Origin: Streptomyces laurentii
Lineage (GTDB): Bacteria > Actinomycetota > Actinomycetes > Streptomycetales > Streptomycetaceae
Length of the DNA: 64,000 nt
Reading direction: 5' to 3'
NCBI GenBank assembly: GCA_002355495.1
Contig: AP017424.1
Location: forward strand, 3,844,001 to 3,908,000
Position numbers and translations under genes: made by a program. Below, in pieces: positions 30,365-39,501 of the stretch; the first letter of the stretch is position 1, and every line of letters starts with the position of its first letter. The notes below the pieces were generated by a model that did no database searches, was not told where the DNA came from, and worked only from the letters and a program-made list of their open reading frames with translations.

Positions 30365-32725
30365 TCAGCGTCCCAGACGGCCGCGGACCATGCCGACCAT
30401 GGAGTTGAGCTCCGCGATCCGCATCCGCTTGGCCGCGAGGAAGAAGACTGCCAGCAGGACCGCGCCGCCCACCACGAGGGAGGCGAGCGAGCCCAGGGCG
30501 CCTTCGCCGAGCAGCTTCAGCAGGCCGAAACCGACCGCGCCGCCGACCAGGGCGGCGGGCAGGGCGGCCAGGCACAGCCGGGCGTAGGTGCGCAGGACGT
30601 GCGCGCCGTCCAGGTCTCCGCCGAGGCGGTTGCGCAGCCGCCGCCAGGCGACGCCGACGCCGACCGCGTAGGCCAGTCCGTAGGCGGCGGCCATGCCGAC
30701 CACGGCCCACTGGGCGGGCAGCACCACGTAACAGACCGCCGAGACGGCCGCGTTGACCGCGGCGACGATGACGGTGTTGTAGAAGGGCGTCCGGGTGTCC
30801 TCGTAGGCGTAGAAGCCGCGGAGCACGACGTACTGGACGGAGTAGGGGATCAGGCCGAGGCCGAAGGCCATCAGGATGAAGCCCATGCCCTGGGCGGCCT
30901 CGATGCCGCTGGACGCGTAGAGCAGGGTGCACATCGGGACGCCGAGCGCCAGGAAGGTGAAGGCCACCGGGACGATCGCGACGGCCGAGTTGCGCAGGCC
31001 CTGGGAGATGTCGTCGCGGACCGCGCCCGCGTCGTCGTCGTGGGCGGCGCGGGAGATCCGCGGCAGCAGGGCGGCCATGACGGAGACGGTGATGATGGCC
31101 TGCGGCATGCCCCAGATCAGCTGGGCGTTGGAGTAGGCGAGGAAGCCGGCGCCGTTCTTGCCGGACTCCTCGCCGGCCGCAGTGGCGAGCTGGGTGACGA
31201 CCAGGACACCGGCCTGGTTGGCGAGCACGAACAGCACGGTCCACTTGGCCAGCTTGACCGTCTTGCCGAGGCCGTGGCCCTTCCAGTCGAAGCGGGGCCG
31301 GAAGCGGAAACCGGTCTCGCGCAGGTACGGGATCATCGCCAGGGCCTGGACGACGAGACCGAGCAGGGTGCCGATGCCGAGCAGGCGGATGCCCTCGTCC
31401 GGGATCGTCGTGACGCCCATGTGGGATTCGCCGGAGGTGCCGTACACCCAGATGAACAGGCCGAACGTGGCGATCATGACGATGTTGTTGAGGACCGGGG
31501 TCCACATCATCGCGCCGAACTTGCCGCGGGCGTTGAGGATCTGTCCCATCACCACGTGCACACCCATGAAGAAGATGGTGGGCAGGCAGTAGCGGGCGAA
31601 GGTGACGGCGACGCTGTTGGCCGCGGCGTCGTCGGAGATGGTGCTCGACATCGCCTTGATCAGCAGCGGTGCCGCGAACACGGCGATCGCGACGATCGCG
31701 CCGAGCGCGACCATGACAAGGGTGAGCAGCCGGTTGGCATAGGCCTCGCCGCCATCCTCGTCGTTCTTCATGGAGCGGACCAGCTGCGGCACGAAGACCG
31801 AGTTGAGGCCGCCGCCGACGGTGAGGATGTAGATCATCGTCGGCAGGGTGTACGCGACGGTGTAGGTGTCGCCGAGGAGCGCGGCGCCGAGGGCGCCGGT
31901 GATCACCAGGCTGCGGACGAAGCCGGTGAGGCGGGAGACCAGGGTGCCGGCCGCCATCACGGCGCTCGACTTGAGCAGCCCGGACGCCCGGCCTGCCTTC
32001 TTCGGCGCGGGGGCGGGCAGCGGGTTCTGCTCGGCAGCGGGCGGCGGTACCTGGCCGGGCGCCTGCTGGTCGCGGTAGAGGTGGGCGAAGGCGTCCGGCT
32101 CGGTCGCCTCCTCCCCCGCGGCGGTCACCAGGTCGTCGACACCGGTGAACTGCACCGTGTGGGCGTCGTCGCCGTACGGCAGGTGGCGTGAGGGGCCGTC
32201 GGGCTCCGGCGCGGGCGTCTGGGCCCACACCCGGGGGTCCGGGGCGTGCGGCTGCACGGCCGGCTGCTGGTAGAGCGACTGCGGCGGGGCGTAGGTGCCC
32301 GGCGGGGGCGGCGGGTGCGCGGCACGGTCGTAGAGCGCCTCGGACACCGGGTCCTGGGCGGACAGGTCCCGCGCCTGGTAGGGGTCCTGGGCGTAGGCGT
32401 CCTGGACGTACGGGTCCTGGCCGTAGGGGGCCTGACCGTAAGGGTTCGGGGCGGCGTGCGGGCCCTGCGCCGGGGCCTGGGGGCCCTGGCCGTAGGGAGC
32501 CTGCGGGTGGGGTGCCTGCCCGTACTGGCCCTGCGCGTTCGGGTCGGGCGCGTACGGGGCCTGCCCGTACGGACCCTGCCGCGGTGCGTTCGGGTCCGGG
32601 GGGTACGGGCCTTGCTGCGGCGACGGCGCCGGCGGGTGGCCGGGGGCCGGTGCCGGGGGCGTACCGCCGGACGGCGCGGTGTCGCCCGCGCCCTGACCGC
32701 GGTCACCGTCGTACGGCGCGTTCAT
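30365..32725 (-). CDS. murJ: Lipid II flippase MurJ (MviN) with long N-terminal tail
   Basis: 786 residues, about 250 longer than usual. Residues 1 to about 235 are Pro/Gln/Tyr/Gly-rich with many (P)YGQ(A/G)P repeats, probably disordered and cytoplasmic. The MurJ core starts at KSSAVMAAGTLVSRLTGFVRSLVITGALG with the conserved arginines R-L-T-G-F-x-R, and shows 14 membrane helices to the end. MurJ moves lipid II to the outer leaflet for peptidoglycan synthesis. ATG 32725 has GAGGTGGGG in front. The gene lies between the DUF6049 gene and the pseudokinase gene, like the mycobacterial set. Confidence 0.95.
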   Translation of the reverse strand: MNAPYDGDRGQGAGDTAPSGGTPPAPAPGHPPAPSPQQGPYPPDPNAPRQGPYGQAPYAPDPNAQGQYGQAPHPQAPYGQGPQAPAQGPHAAPNPYGQAPYGQDPYVQDAYAQDPYQARDLSAQDPVSEALYDRAAHPPPPPGTYAPPQSLYQQPAVQPHAPDPRVWAQTPAPEPDGPSRHLPYGDDAHTVQFTGVDDLVTAAGEEATEPDAFAHLYRDQQAPGQVPPPAAEQNPLPAPAPKKAGRASGLLKSSAVMAAGTLVSRLTGFVRSLVITGALGAALLGDTYTVAYTLPTMIYILTVGGGLNSVFVPQLVRSMKNDEDGGEAYANRLLTLVMVALGAIVAIAVFAAPLLIKAMSSTISDDAAANSVAVTFARYCLPTIFFMGVHVVMGQILNARGKFGAMMWTPVLNNIVMIATFGLFIWVYGTSGESHMGVTTIPDEGIRLLGIGTLLGLVVQALAMIPYLRETGFRFRPRFDWKGHGLGKTVKLAKWTVLFVLANQAGVLVVTQLATAAGEESGKNGAGFLAYSNAQLIWGMPQAIITVSVMAALLPRISRAAHDDDAGAVRDDISQGLRNSAVAIVPVAFTFLALGVPMCTLLYASSGIEAAQGMGFILMAFGLGLIPYSVQYVVLRGFYAYEDTRTPFYNTVIVAAVNAAVSAVCYVVLPAQWAVVGMAAAYGLAYAVGVGVAWRRLRNRLGGDLDGAHVLRTYARLCLAALPAALVGGAVGFGLLKLLGEGALGSLASLVVGGAVLLAVFFLAAKRMRIAELNSMVGMVRGRLGR

Positions 32726-32771
32726 GGTTTACCCCACCTCATCGTCCCCGGCCGACCGGCCACGACATCGC

Positions 32772-35210
32772 TCAACGGTCCACTTTCTCACCCGCGCCCG
32801 ACGGGTCGCCGCTTTCGGACCCGGTGTTGGGCGTCGGGTCACTCGGCTGCTCCGTCTCGGCGCCGTTCCCGGTCCCGGGACCGGCGGCGGGCTCGGGACC
32901 GGGGTCCGCCGTCTCGGTTCCGGCCGTGCCCTCGTCGTCGTTCCGGGCGTCGCCGTCCTCGGCTCCGTCCTCGGTCTCCGCCTCCGCCTCCGCCTCCGCC
33001 TCCGCCTCCGCCTCCGCCTCGGCTTCGGCCGCGGCGCGCCGGGCGGCGGCCCGCTTGCGCTGGCTGTACATCCGGATGCCGGCGAGGACCAGCAGCAGGA
33101 CACCGCCCGCGATGACGAGCATCACGGTGGGAGTGATCTCGGAGACCTTCACCGTGAACGTCATCGGGGCGCCGTAGGGCGTGCCGTCCTCGGTGTAGAG
33201 CTGGGCCTTCATCAGGACCGGACCATTGGCGTTCGCCGAGGCGGTGAACTTCACCGACTGGCTGTGCCCGCCGTCGATCGTCACCGGGCGCGAGGCGACC
33301 GGGTCGCCCTCGACCAGCTTCAGACGGGTCCGGTTGTCGGAGGAGATCCGCAGCTCCAGGTGCTGCACACCCTGCAGCAGCCGGTTCTGCACGGTCACCG
33401 GGATGGTGGCGCTGCGGCCGGACAGGGTGAGGTCCGACTTCTTGACCAGCTGCACCTCTTCGGTGAGGCTCCGCAGATACCGCAGGACCTCCTCGCGGTA
33501 GAGCGCGGCCGAGGGGTTCTCGCCCCGCCAGGACGTGGACATCTCCCGGCTGATCGCGTTGGTGAAGGGCGGCACCACCCGGTCCGCGGCGGTCAGGATC
33601 ACCCGGAAGTCGTCCAGCTCGTCCCGGGTCTCCTTCATCTTCTGGAAGGCCTTGGTGTCGAGCTCCTGGGCGCGCAGCTTCTTCGGATACGAGCGGCTGC
33701 TCGGGATCCGGGTCGAGGCGTCCGGGTCGGCCGGGTCCAGGACGGCGCCCGGCAGGTCCTGCGGCTCCGTCCACCGCTTGGCGGACAGCGCCTGCAGCGC
33801 CGTCGCCATGCTCTGCGCCTGCGACGTGGTGGGCATGCGCTGCGGGGCGACCACGACGCTGCGCTGCTGCTCGGGCAGCTCCAGGGTCGTGGCCAGCGAC
33901 TGGGCGAGGAAGGACTGGATCGCCAGTGTGGAGTCGTCGGCCCGGACGAGGTCGCCCTGGAACGCCTTCGACAGCGCGGCGTCGCTGACGACCGCGGTCG
34001 TGCCGCCGCCGACCGCGCGGGCCGCGGTCGGGGTGTACGGCAGATCGTCGCGGAAGCTGTCGCTGCGGGCGATCACGTTGCTCGCGCCCGCCGAGGTGGC
34101 GACGGCCATGACCGACGGGTCGACGGCACCGTCGACGGGCCAGGCGAAGTCGGTCGACGGCTTCACGTGGAGCACCGTCTCGACCGTGCCGGCCGCCAGC
34201 GCGGTCGCCTGCTGGAGGTGCGCCAGGGAACCCGGGACCTCCTTGCCGTGGTGGGCGAGGGCGGCCAGATCGGGGTCGGCGAAGGGCAGGGCGACGACCT
34301 TGTGGCCCTGGACGGCCTTCTCCAGCTCGTCCAGCCAGCGCTTGGCGACCTCCTGGTTTTGGCCCGGCACCTCGGTGGTGCCGTCCTTGACCATGTAGGG
34401 CGCGGCCATCGCGTCCACGCTGGCGATCAGGTCCGGGTCGATGACCCAGGTCACCGGGAGGTCCTTGCCGAGCGCGACCATCTCGTCGAGCCGGCCGCCG
34501 GGAACGAGCTCGGCGGCGAGGTCGTCGTTCTCGAAGACCGGGGTCTGCTGCTGGTCGGCGCCCGTCTCGGCGGAGACATGCGCCGTGGAGATCAGCGGCC
34601 AGAGGTAGGTGAGCTTGGTGCGTTTCTCGGTCTCGTCGGGCTGGTACGGCAGGAAGGTCCGCTCGATGCCGAGCACTCGTTCGTACGACTGGCTCGTGGT
34701 CCGCCCTGTGACGGAGACCCCGAGCTGGTAGACACCGGAGTCGTCGAGGCCCAGCTTGGACACGGGCACGGAGAGCGAGAAATCGCGGCTGAGTCCGGCA
34801 CCCAGCTTGGGGATCTCGACCGCGGCCCGCCCGCCGACGGTCTCCCCTTCGCCGCCGAAGCGGAAGGCGCCCCGGCCGGACACGTCGTCGATCTCGCTGC
34901 GGCTGGTCATCCGGGGACCCACACGGAGGTCGACCGTGGCGTTGGTCACGGCCTGCTTGGTCCGGTTGGTGACCGTTCCGGTGATGGTGAGGGTGTCGCC
35001 TTCCACCGGGGCCTTCGGCGCCAGGCTCCCCAGCGACACGTCCACGGCGCCGGCGCCGCTCGCGCTCTCGGCGGCCTGCGCCGCCGGGGCGGGCACGCCT
35101 TGGAGGAGCCCGGTCAGCAACGGCGCCGCCACAGCGAGTGAGGCCACGCGCCGTAGCCAGCGACGGGCAGGTGAGGGATGGGTCCCCTGGATAGCTGCCG
35201 CCTCGGCCAC
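32772..35210 (-). CDS. DUF6049 family secreted protein with C-terminal anchor
   Basis: 812 residues from GTG 35210 (GAGGA 13 nt upstream; other starts are possible). A signal peptide with twin arginines (RRWLRRVASLAVAAPLLTGLLQ) leads an extracytoplasmic region of about 690 residues with an Ig-like start (TLTITGTVTNRTKQAV) and the polysaccharide-deacetylase-like middle (TWVIDPDLIASVDAM, KVVALPFADPDLAALAHHG) of the DUF6049 family. One membrane helix (TVMLVIAGGVLLLVLAGIRMY) is followed by a cytoplasmic tail holding nine or ten Glu-Ala pairs. It is always next to murJ in actinobacteria, so an envelope role is likely; the activity is unknown. Confidence 0.88.
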   Translation of the reverse strand: MAEAAAIQGTHPSPARRWLRRVASLAVAAPLLTGLLQGVPAPAAQAAESASGAGAVDVSLGSLAPKAPVEGDTLTITGTVTNRTKQAVTNATVDLRVGPRMTSRSEIDDVSGRGAFRFGGEGETVGGRAAVEIPKLGAGLSRDFSLSVPVSKLGLDDSGVYQLGVSVTGRTTSQSYERVLGIERTFLPYQPDETEKRTKLTYLWPLISTAHVSAETGADQQQTPVFENDDLAAELVPGGRLDEMVALGKDLPVTWVIDPDLIASVDAMAAPYMVKDGTTEVPGQNQEVAKRWLDELEKAVQGHKVVALPFADPDLAALAHHGKEVPGSLAHLQQATALAAGTVETVLHVKPSTDFAWPVDGAVDPSVMAVATSAGASNVIARSDSFRDDLPYTPTAARAVGGGTTAVVSDAALSKAFQGDLVRADDSTLAIQSFLAQSLATTLELPEQQRSVVVAPQRMPTTSQAQSMATALQALSAKRWTEPQDLPGAVLDPADPDASTRIPSSRSYPKKLRAQELDTKAFQKMKETRDELDDFRVILTAADRVVPPFTNAISREMSTSWRGENPSAALYREEVLRYLRSLTEEVQLVKKSDLTLSGRSATIPVTVQNRLLQGVQHLELRISSDNRTRLKLVEGDPVASRPVTIDGGHSQSVKFTASANANGPVLMKAQLYTEDGTPYGAPMTFTVKVSEITPTVMLVIAGGVLLLVLAGIRMYSQRKRAAARRAAAEAEAEAEAEAEAEAEAETEDGAEDGDARNDDEGTAGTETADPGPEPAAGPGTGNGAETEQPSDPTPNTGSESGDPSGAGEKVDR
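32976..33020. repeat. Hexanucleotide CTCCGC tandem repeat
   Basis: About seven consecutive units of CCTCCG (plus degenerate ones at both ends) in the DUF6049 gene, encoding a (Glu-Ala) repeat in the cytoplasmic tail. Such in-frame hexamers can gain and lose copies without breaking the gene. Confidence 0.85.
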
Positions 35211-35418
35211 GCGTCGCCCGTCCTCGTCGTTGTCTGTGGTGCCAGTGGTGTCGGTGGTTCCGGATGCTGTGTCCAGGCATGGTAACGAGACGCGCGGGGC
35301 CCGAGTGCCGGGGTCTGCTCCAGCGGATGCCACGCGGGGGTCCTTCCCGGGCGCGCCCGCGCTCCGTGGGCGGAAACAGGGACGCCGGGGTGAGCCGGGG
35401 CACGTACCCTTTTCTGTT

Positions 35419-36864
35419 GTGCCGAACGCCAACGAAGACACCCCCACCGCACTGAGCCAGGTGCAGCGCCGCGCCGTCAGCGAACTGCTGCGCGTCTCCC
35501 CCGTCGCCGATGACCTCGCCCTCCGCTTCAAGGAGGCGGGATTCAGCCTCGCGCTGGTCGGCGGCTCGGTACGGGACGCCCTTCTTGGCCGTCTCGGCAA
35601 CGACCTGGACTTCACCACCGACGCCCGCCCCGAGGACGTCCTGAAGATCGTCCGGCCCTGGGCCGACGCGGTCTGGGAGGTCGGGATCGCGTTCGGCACC
35701 GTCGGCTGCCAGAAGAACGGTTACCAGGTGGAGGTCACCACCTACCGTTCCGAGGCGTACGACCGCACTTCCCGCAAGCCCGAGGTCTCCTACGGCGACT
35801 CCATCGAGGAGGACCTGGTCCGCCGGGACTTCACCGTCAACGCGATGGCCGTGGCACTCCCGGAGAAGGAGTTCATCGACCCGCACGGCGGTCTGGAGGA
35901 CCTGTCCGAGCGGGTGCTGCGCACGCCCGGAACCCCCGAGGAGTCCTTCTCCGACGACCCGCTGCGGATGATGCGTGCCGCGCGCTTCGCCGCGCAGCTG
36001 GACTTCGCCGTGGCCCCCGAGGTCGTCACCGCCATGACGGAGATGGCCGGCCGGCTGGAGATCGTCTCCGCCGAGCGGGTCCGCGAGGAGTTCAACAAGC
36101 TCCTGCTCTCCGCCCACCCCCGCAAGGGTCTCGGGCTCCTCGTCGGCACCGGTCTCGCCGCGCACGTCCTGCCCGAGCTTCCGGCGCTGCGCCTGGAGAG
36201 CGACGAGCACCACCGGCACAAGGACGTCTACGAGCACTCCCTCACCGTGCTCGACCAGGCCATCGACCTGGAGGAGGACGGCCCGGACCTGGTGCTGCGT
36301 CTGGCGGCCCTGCTGCACGACATCGGCAAGCCGCGCACCCGCCGTTTCGAGAAGGACGGCCGGGTCTCCTTCCACCACCACGAGGTGGTGGGCGCGAAGA
36401 TGACCAAGAAGCGCATGACCGCGCTCAAGTACTCCAACGAGATGATCAAGGACGTCTCGCGGCTGGTGGAGCTGCACCTGCGCTTCCACGGCTACGGCAC
36501 CGGCGAGTGGACCGACTCGGCCGTCCGCCGCTACGTCCGGGACGCGGGACCGCTGCTCTCCCGGCTCCACAAGCTGACCCGCTCCGACTGCACCACGCGC
36601 AACAAGCGCAAGGCCGCCGCGCTCTCCCGCGCCTACGACGGCCTGGAGGACCGCATCGCGCAGCTCCAGGAGCAGGAGGAGCTGGACGCGATCCGCCCGG
36701 ACCTCGACGGCAACCAGATCCAGGAGATCCTGGGCATCGGTCCCGGCCCGGCCATCGGCCACGCGTACAAGGTCCTCCTTGAGCTGCGTCTGGAGAACGG
36801 ACCCATGGAGCAGGCCGACGCCGTCGCCGCGCTCAAGGAGTGGTGGGCGACCCAGGAGGGCTAA
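35419..36864 (+). CDS. CCA tRNA nucleotidyltransferase / poly(A) polymerase family
   Basis: 481 residues. The nucleotidyltransferase head is GGSVRDALLGRLGNDLDFTTDA with the two catalytic Asp of DLD, followed by the class II motif RRDFTVNAMAVAL and the ADP/ATP selecting EDxxR-like DDPLRMMRAARFA. An HD domain follows (LLHDIGKPRTR, HHHEVVGAKM). The enzyme adds or repairs 3' CCA of tRNA, needed since neither tRNA in this window encodes CCA; Streptomyces homologues have also been studied as poly(A) polymerases. GTG 35419 has no Shine-Dalgarno; TACCCT ends 8 nt before it (leaderless layout). Divergent from the DUF6049 gene. Confidence 0.95.
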   Translation: MPNANEDTPTALSQVQRRAVSELLRVSPVADDLALRFKEAGFSLALVGGSVRDALLGRLGNDLDFTTDARPEDVLKIVRPWADAVWEVGIAFGTVGCQKNGYQVEVTTYRSEAYDRTSRKPEVSYGDSIEEDLVRRDFTVNAMAVALPEKEFIDPHGGLEDLSERVLRTPGTPEESFSDDPLRMMRAARFAAQLDFAVAPEVVTAMTEMAGRLEIVSAERVREEFNKLLLSAHPRKGLGLLVGTGLAAHVLPELPALRLESDEHHRHKDVYEHSLTVLDQAIDLEEDGPDLVLRLAALLHDIGKPRTRRFEKDGRVSFHHHEVVGAKMTKKRMTALKYSNEMIKDVSRLVELHLRFHGYGTGEWTDSAVRRYVRDAGPLLSRLHKLTRSDCTTRNKRKAAALSRAYDGLEDRIAQLQEQEELDAIRPDLDGNQIQEILGIGPGPAIGHAYKVLLELRLENGPMEQADAVAALKEWWATQEG

Positions 36865-36940
36865 GGCCTTTCTTTCGTGTCTTGCTCACCCAGCCTGACC
36901 CAAGAGACGGGCCTTCGGTTCGTCGCCGTTTCTCAAGGGT

Positions 36941-36954
36941 GTTTCACGTGAAAC
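36941..36954. other. parS site 5
   Basis: Perfect GTTTCACGTGAAAC in the convergent spacer between the CCA-adding enzyme gene and the MFS gene, 30 bases from parS site 6. Confidence 0.95.
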
Positions 36955-36974
36955 AACGGCGGTCCGGAGTGGTG

Positions 36975-37008
36975 GCGGGGCGGTGTTTCACGTGAAACAC
37001 CGCCCCGC
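36975..37008. terminator. parS site 6 within a 34-bp perfect palindrome
   Basis: GTTTCACGTGAAAC (36985-36998) is extended by GCGGGGCG on the left and CGCCCCGC on the right into a loopless 34-bp palindrome (36975-37008). It ends 2 bases before the MFS stop codon. A transcript would fold into a long stem, so the element may serve as parS and as terminator. Confidence 0.8.
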
Positions 37009-37010
37009 GG

Positions 37011-38285
37011 TCATGTGACCGAGCGTCGCCACCACAGGGCCGGCGGGATGACCGCGTAGAGCGCGGACACCATCACGACGAGGGCAGGGGAGCGTCCGTT
37101 CGGCGGCAGCATCAGGGCCGCGACTCCGGCCGCGCCGACGAAGGCGACGTTGAAGAGCACGTCGTAGAGGGAGAAGACCCGTCCGCGATAGGCGTCGTCC
37201 ACAGAGGTCTGGACGACGGTGTCCGTCGCGATCTTCACGCCCTGGGTGGTCAGGCCGAGGACGAAGGCGGCCACCAGGAACGGTCCCTTGGCGAAGGTCA
37301 GGCCCAGGGCGGGAGTGAGCACAGCAGCGGTCCCCGCGCAGAACATGATCCAGCCGAACGGGCCGAGCCGCCCGACCGCCCAGGGCGAGAGCACCGCCGC
37401 GGCGAAGAACCCGGCCCCGGACGTGGCGACGGCGAGCCCGAGCACCGCGAGCCCCTGCGCCTCGGTGGTGCCCCACGCGTACCGGCTGAGCATGAGCACC
37501 GTCACGAACAGCGCGCCGTAGCAGAACCGCATCAGGGTGACCGCGGCGAGCGCGCGGGCGGCGGGGCGCCGCCGGGACAGATGCCGCAGCCCGCTCACCA
37601 GCCCCCGCGCGGTGGAGGTGAGCGCCGCCCCGATCCGGGGCTGGATCTGCTCCGGATCGGGGCCGAGGAGTTCGCGGGACATCCGGAGCGAGGCGAGGGC
37701 GGAGGCGAGGTAGAGCGCGGCGCCCAGCAGGACGACGGCGGCGTCGGAGTCGTGGGCGATCAGCCGGACGACGAAGGCGAGCCCTCCGCCGAGCGTCGCC
37801 GCGAGGGTGCCGGCGGTCGGCGACAGCGAGTTCGCGACGACGAGGCGTTCGTCGTCCACCACGCGCGGGAGCGCGGCGGAGAGCCCCGCCAGGACGAAGC
37901 GGTTGACGGCCGTGACGGCGAGGGCGGAGGCGTAGAAGAGCGCGTCGGGCGCGGAGGACAGCATGAGGAGCGCGGTCCCACAGGCCAGGAGGGCGCGGAG
38001 CAGGTTGCCGTAGAGGAAGACCTGGCGGCGCCGCCAGCGGTCGAGCAGGACCCCGGCGAACGGCCCGACGAAGGAGTACGGCAGCAGCAGGACCGCCATG
38101 GCGGAGGCGATGGCGGCGGGGCTGGTCTCCTTCTCGGGGGAGAAGACGACGTACGTGGCCAGGGCGACCTGGTAGACGCCGTCGGCGCACTGAGAGAGCA
38201 GCCGCACGGTCAGCAGACGGCGGAAGTCGCGCAGGCGGAGGAGGACGCGCAGATCACGCACGACGGACATGGCAGCAAGATTCAC
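37011..38285 (-). CDS. Major facilitator superfamily exporter
   Basis: 424 residues with 12 membrane helices. The motif GPFAGVLLDRWRRR after helix 2 fits MFS motif A, and a large cytoplasmic loop follows helix 6 (RELLGPDPEQIQPRIG...). The protein resembles the MFS branch with LmrP/EntS/DHA3-type drug efflux pumps. Start GTG 38285 is used; ATG 38270 is an alternative, and neither has a good Shine-Dalgarno sequence. A 13-bp stem ends just 6 bases upstream of the GTG. Substrate unknown. Confidence 0.85.
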   Translation of the reverse strand: MNLAAMSVVRDLRVLLRLRDFRRLLTVRLLSQCADGVYQVALATYVVFSPEKETSPAAIASAMAVLLLPYSFVGPFAGVLLDRWRRRQVFLYGNLLRALLACGTALLMLSSAPDALFYASALAVTAVNRFVLAGLSAALPRVVDDERLVVANSLSPTAGTLAATLGGGLAFVVRLIAHDSDAAVVLLGAALYLASALASLRMSRELLGPDPEQIQPRIGAALTSTARGLVSGLRHLSRRRPAARALAAVTLMRFCYGALFVTVLMLSRYAWGTTEAQGLAVLGLAVATSGAGFFAAAVLSPWAVGRLGPFGWIMFCAGTAAVLTPALGLTFAKGPFLVAAFVLGLTTQGVKIATDTVVQTSVDDAYRGRVFSLYDVLFNVAFVGAAGVAALMLPPNGRSPALVVMVSALYAVIPPALWWRRSVT

Positions 38286-38290
38286 ATACG

Positions 38291-38326
38291 ACGAGGGTCC
38301 CCGGGCAGTGCCACGGGGACCCTCGT
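38291..38326 (-). terminator. Terminator hairpin between ino1 and MFS genes
   Basis: ACGAGGGTCCCCG (38291-38303) pairs perfectly over 13 bp with CGGGGACCCTCGT (38314-38326). On the minus strand it is downstream of the inositol-phosphate synthase gene and immediately upstream of the MFS start codon. Confidence 0.8.
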
Positions 38327-38371
38327 CGTCGATCGGCGGTCCTCAGCGGGGCCGACGGGCCGGTGCGTCGG

Positions 38372-39454
38372 TCAGCGCTCGACCTCGCCCTTGATGAACT
38401 TCTCGACGTTGGCCAGGGCCTCGTCGTCGAAGTACTGGACCGGCGGGGACTTCATGAAGTAGCTCGACGCGGAGAGGATCGGGCCGCCGATGCCGCGGTC
38501 CTTGGCGATCTTCGCGGCGCGCAGGGCGTCGATGATGACACCCGCGGAGTTCGGGGAGTCCCAGACCTCGAGCTTGTACTCCAGGTTCAGCGGGACGTCG
38601 CCGAAGGCGCGGCCCTCGAGGCGGACGTAGGCCCACTTGCGGTCGTCCAGCCAGGCCACGTAGTCCGACGGGCCGATGTGGACGTTCTTCTCACCGAGGT
38701 CCCGGTCGGGGATCTGGGAGGTGACGGCCTGCGTCTTGGAGATCTTCTTGGACTCCAGGCGCTCGCGCTCGAGCATGTTCTTGAAGTCCATGTTGCCGCC
38801 GACGTTCAGCTGCATGGTGCGCTCGAGACGGACACCGCGGTCCTCGAACAGCTTCGCCATGACGCGGTGCGTGATGGTGGCGCCGACCTGCGACTTGATG
38901 TCGTCACCGACGATCGGGACACCGGCCTCGGTGAACTTGTCCGCCCACTCCTTGGTGCCGGCGATGAAGACCGGGAGGGCGTTGACGAAGGCGACCTTGG
39001 CGTCGATGGCGCACTGGGCGTAGAACTTCGCCGCGTCCTCGGAGCCGACGGGCAGGTAGCAGACGAGCACGTCGACCTGGCGGTCCTTGAGGATCTGGAC
39101 GACGTCGACCGGGGCCTCGGTCGACTCCTCGATGGTCTGGCGGTAGTACTTGCCGAGACCGTCGAGGGTGTGACCGCGCTGGACCGTGACGCCCGTGGCC
39201 GGGACGTCGCAGATCTTGATGGTGTTGTTCTCGCTGGCGCCCATGGCGTCCGCCAGGTCGAGACCGACCTTCTTCGCGTCCACGTCGAACGCGGCGACGA
39301 ACTCCACGTCACCGACGTGGTAGTCGCCGAACTGGACGTGCATCAGACCGGGGACCTTGGACGCCGGGTCGGCGTCCTTGTAGTACTCGACGCCCTGGAC
39401 CAGCGAGGTGGCGCAGTTGCCCACGCCGACAATGGCTACGCGAACCGAACCCAT
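38372..39454 (-). CDS. ino1: Inositol-3-phosphate synthase
   Basis: 360 residues, ATG 39454 with GGGAG upstream. The enzyme turns glucose 6-phosphate into 1D-myo-inositol 3-phosphate, the start of phosphatidylinositol and mycothiol synthesis in actinobacteria. The NAD motif [16 protein letters not shown], the family signatures [18 protein letters not shown] and [15 protein letters not shown], and [21 protein letters not shown] are intact. It lies 47 bases behind a PadR gene, the same pair as in mycobacteria (Rv0046c/Rv0047c). Confidence 0.96.
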   Translation of the reverse strand: MGSVRVAIVGVGNCATSLVQGVEYYKDADPASKVPGLMHVQFGDYHVGDVEFVAAFDVDAKKVGLDLADAMGASENNTIKICDVPATGVTVQRGHTLDGLGKYYRQTIEESTEAPVDVVQILKDRQVDVLVCYLPVGSEDAAKFYAQCAIDAKVAFVNALPVFIAGTKEWADKFTEAGVPIVGDDIKSQVGATITHRVMAKLFEDRGVRLERTMQLNVGGNMDFKNMLERERLESKKISKTQAVTSQIPDRDLGEKNVHIGPSDYVAWLDDRKWAYVRLEGRAFGDVPLNLEYKLEVWDSPNSAGVIIDALRAAKIAKDRGIGGPILSASSYFMKSPPVQYFDDEALANVEKFIKGEVER

Positions 39455-39501
39455 TCCGGTTGCTCCCTGTGTGATCGTGGAAGCCCTGCGCGAGCAGGGT
39501 T

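Noticed and set aside
32839..36762. 1307-codon minus-strand frame through DUF6049 and the CCA gene
   Set aside because: Out-of-frame copy of DUF6049 fused to antisense of the CCA-adding enzyme.
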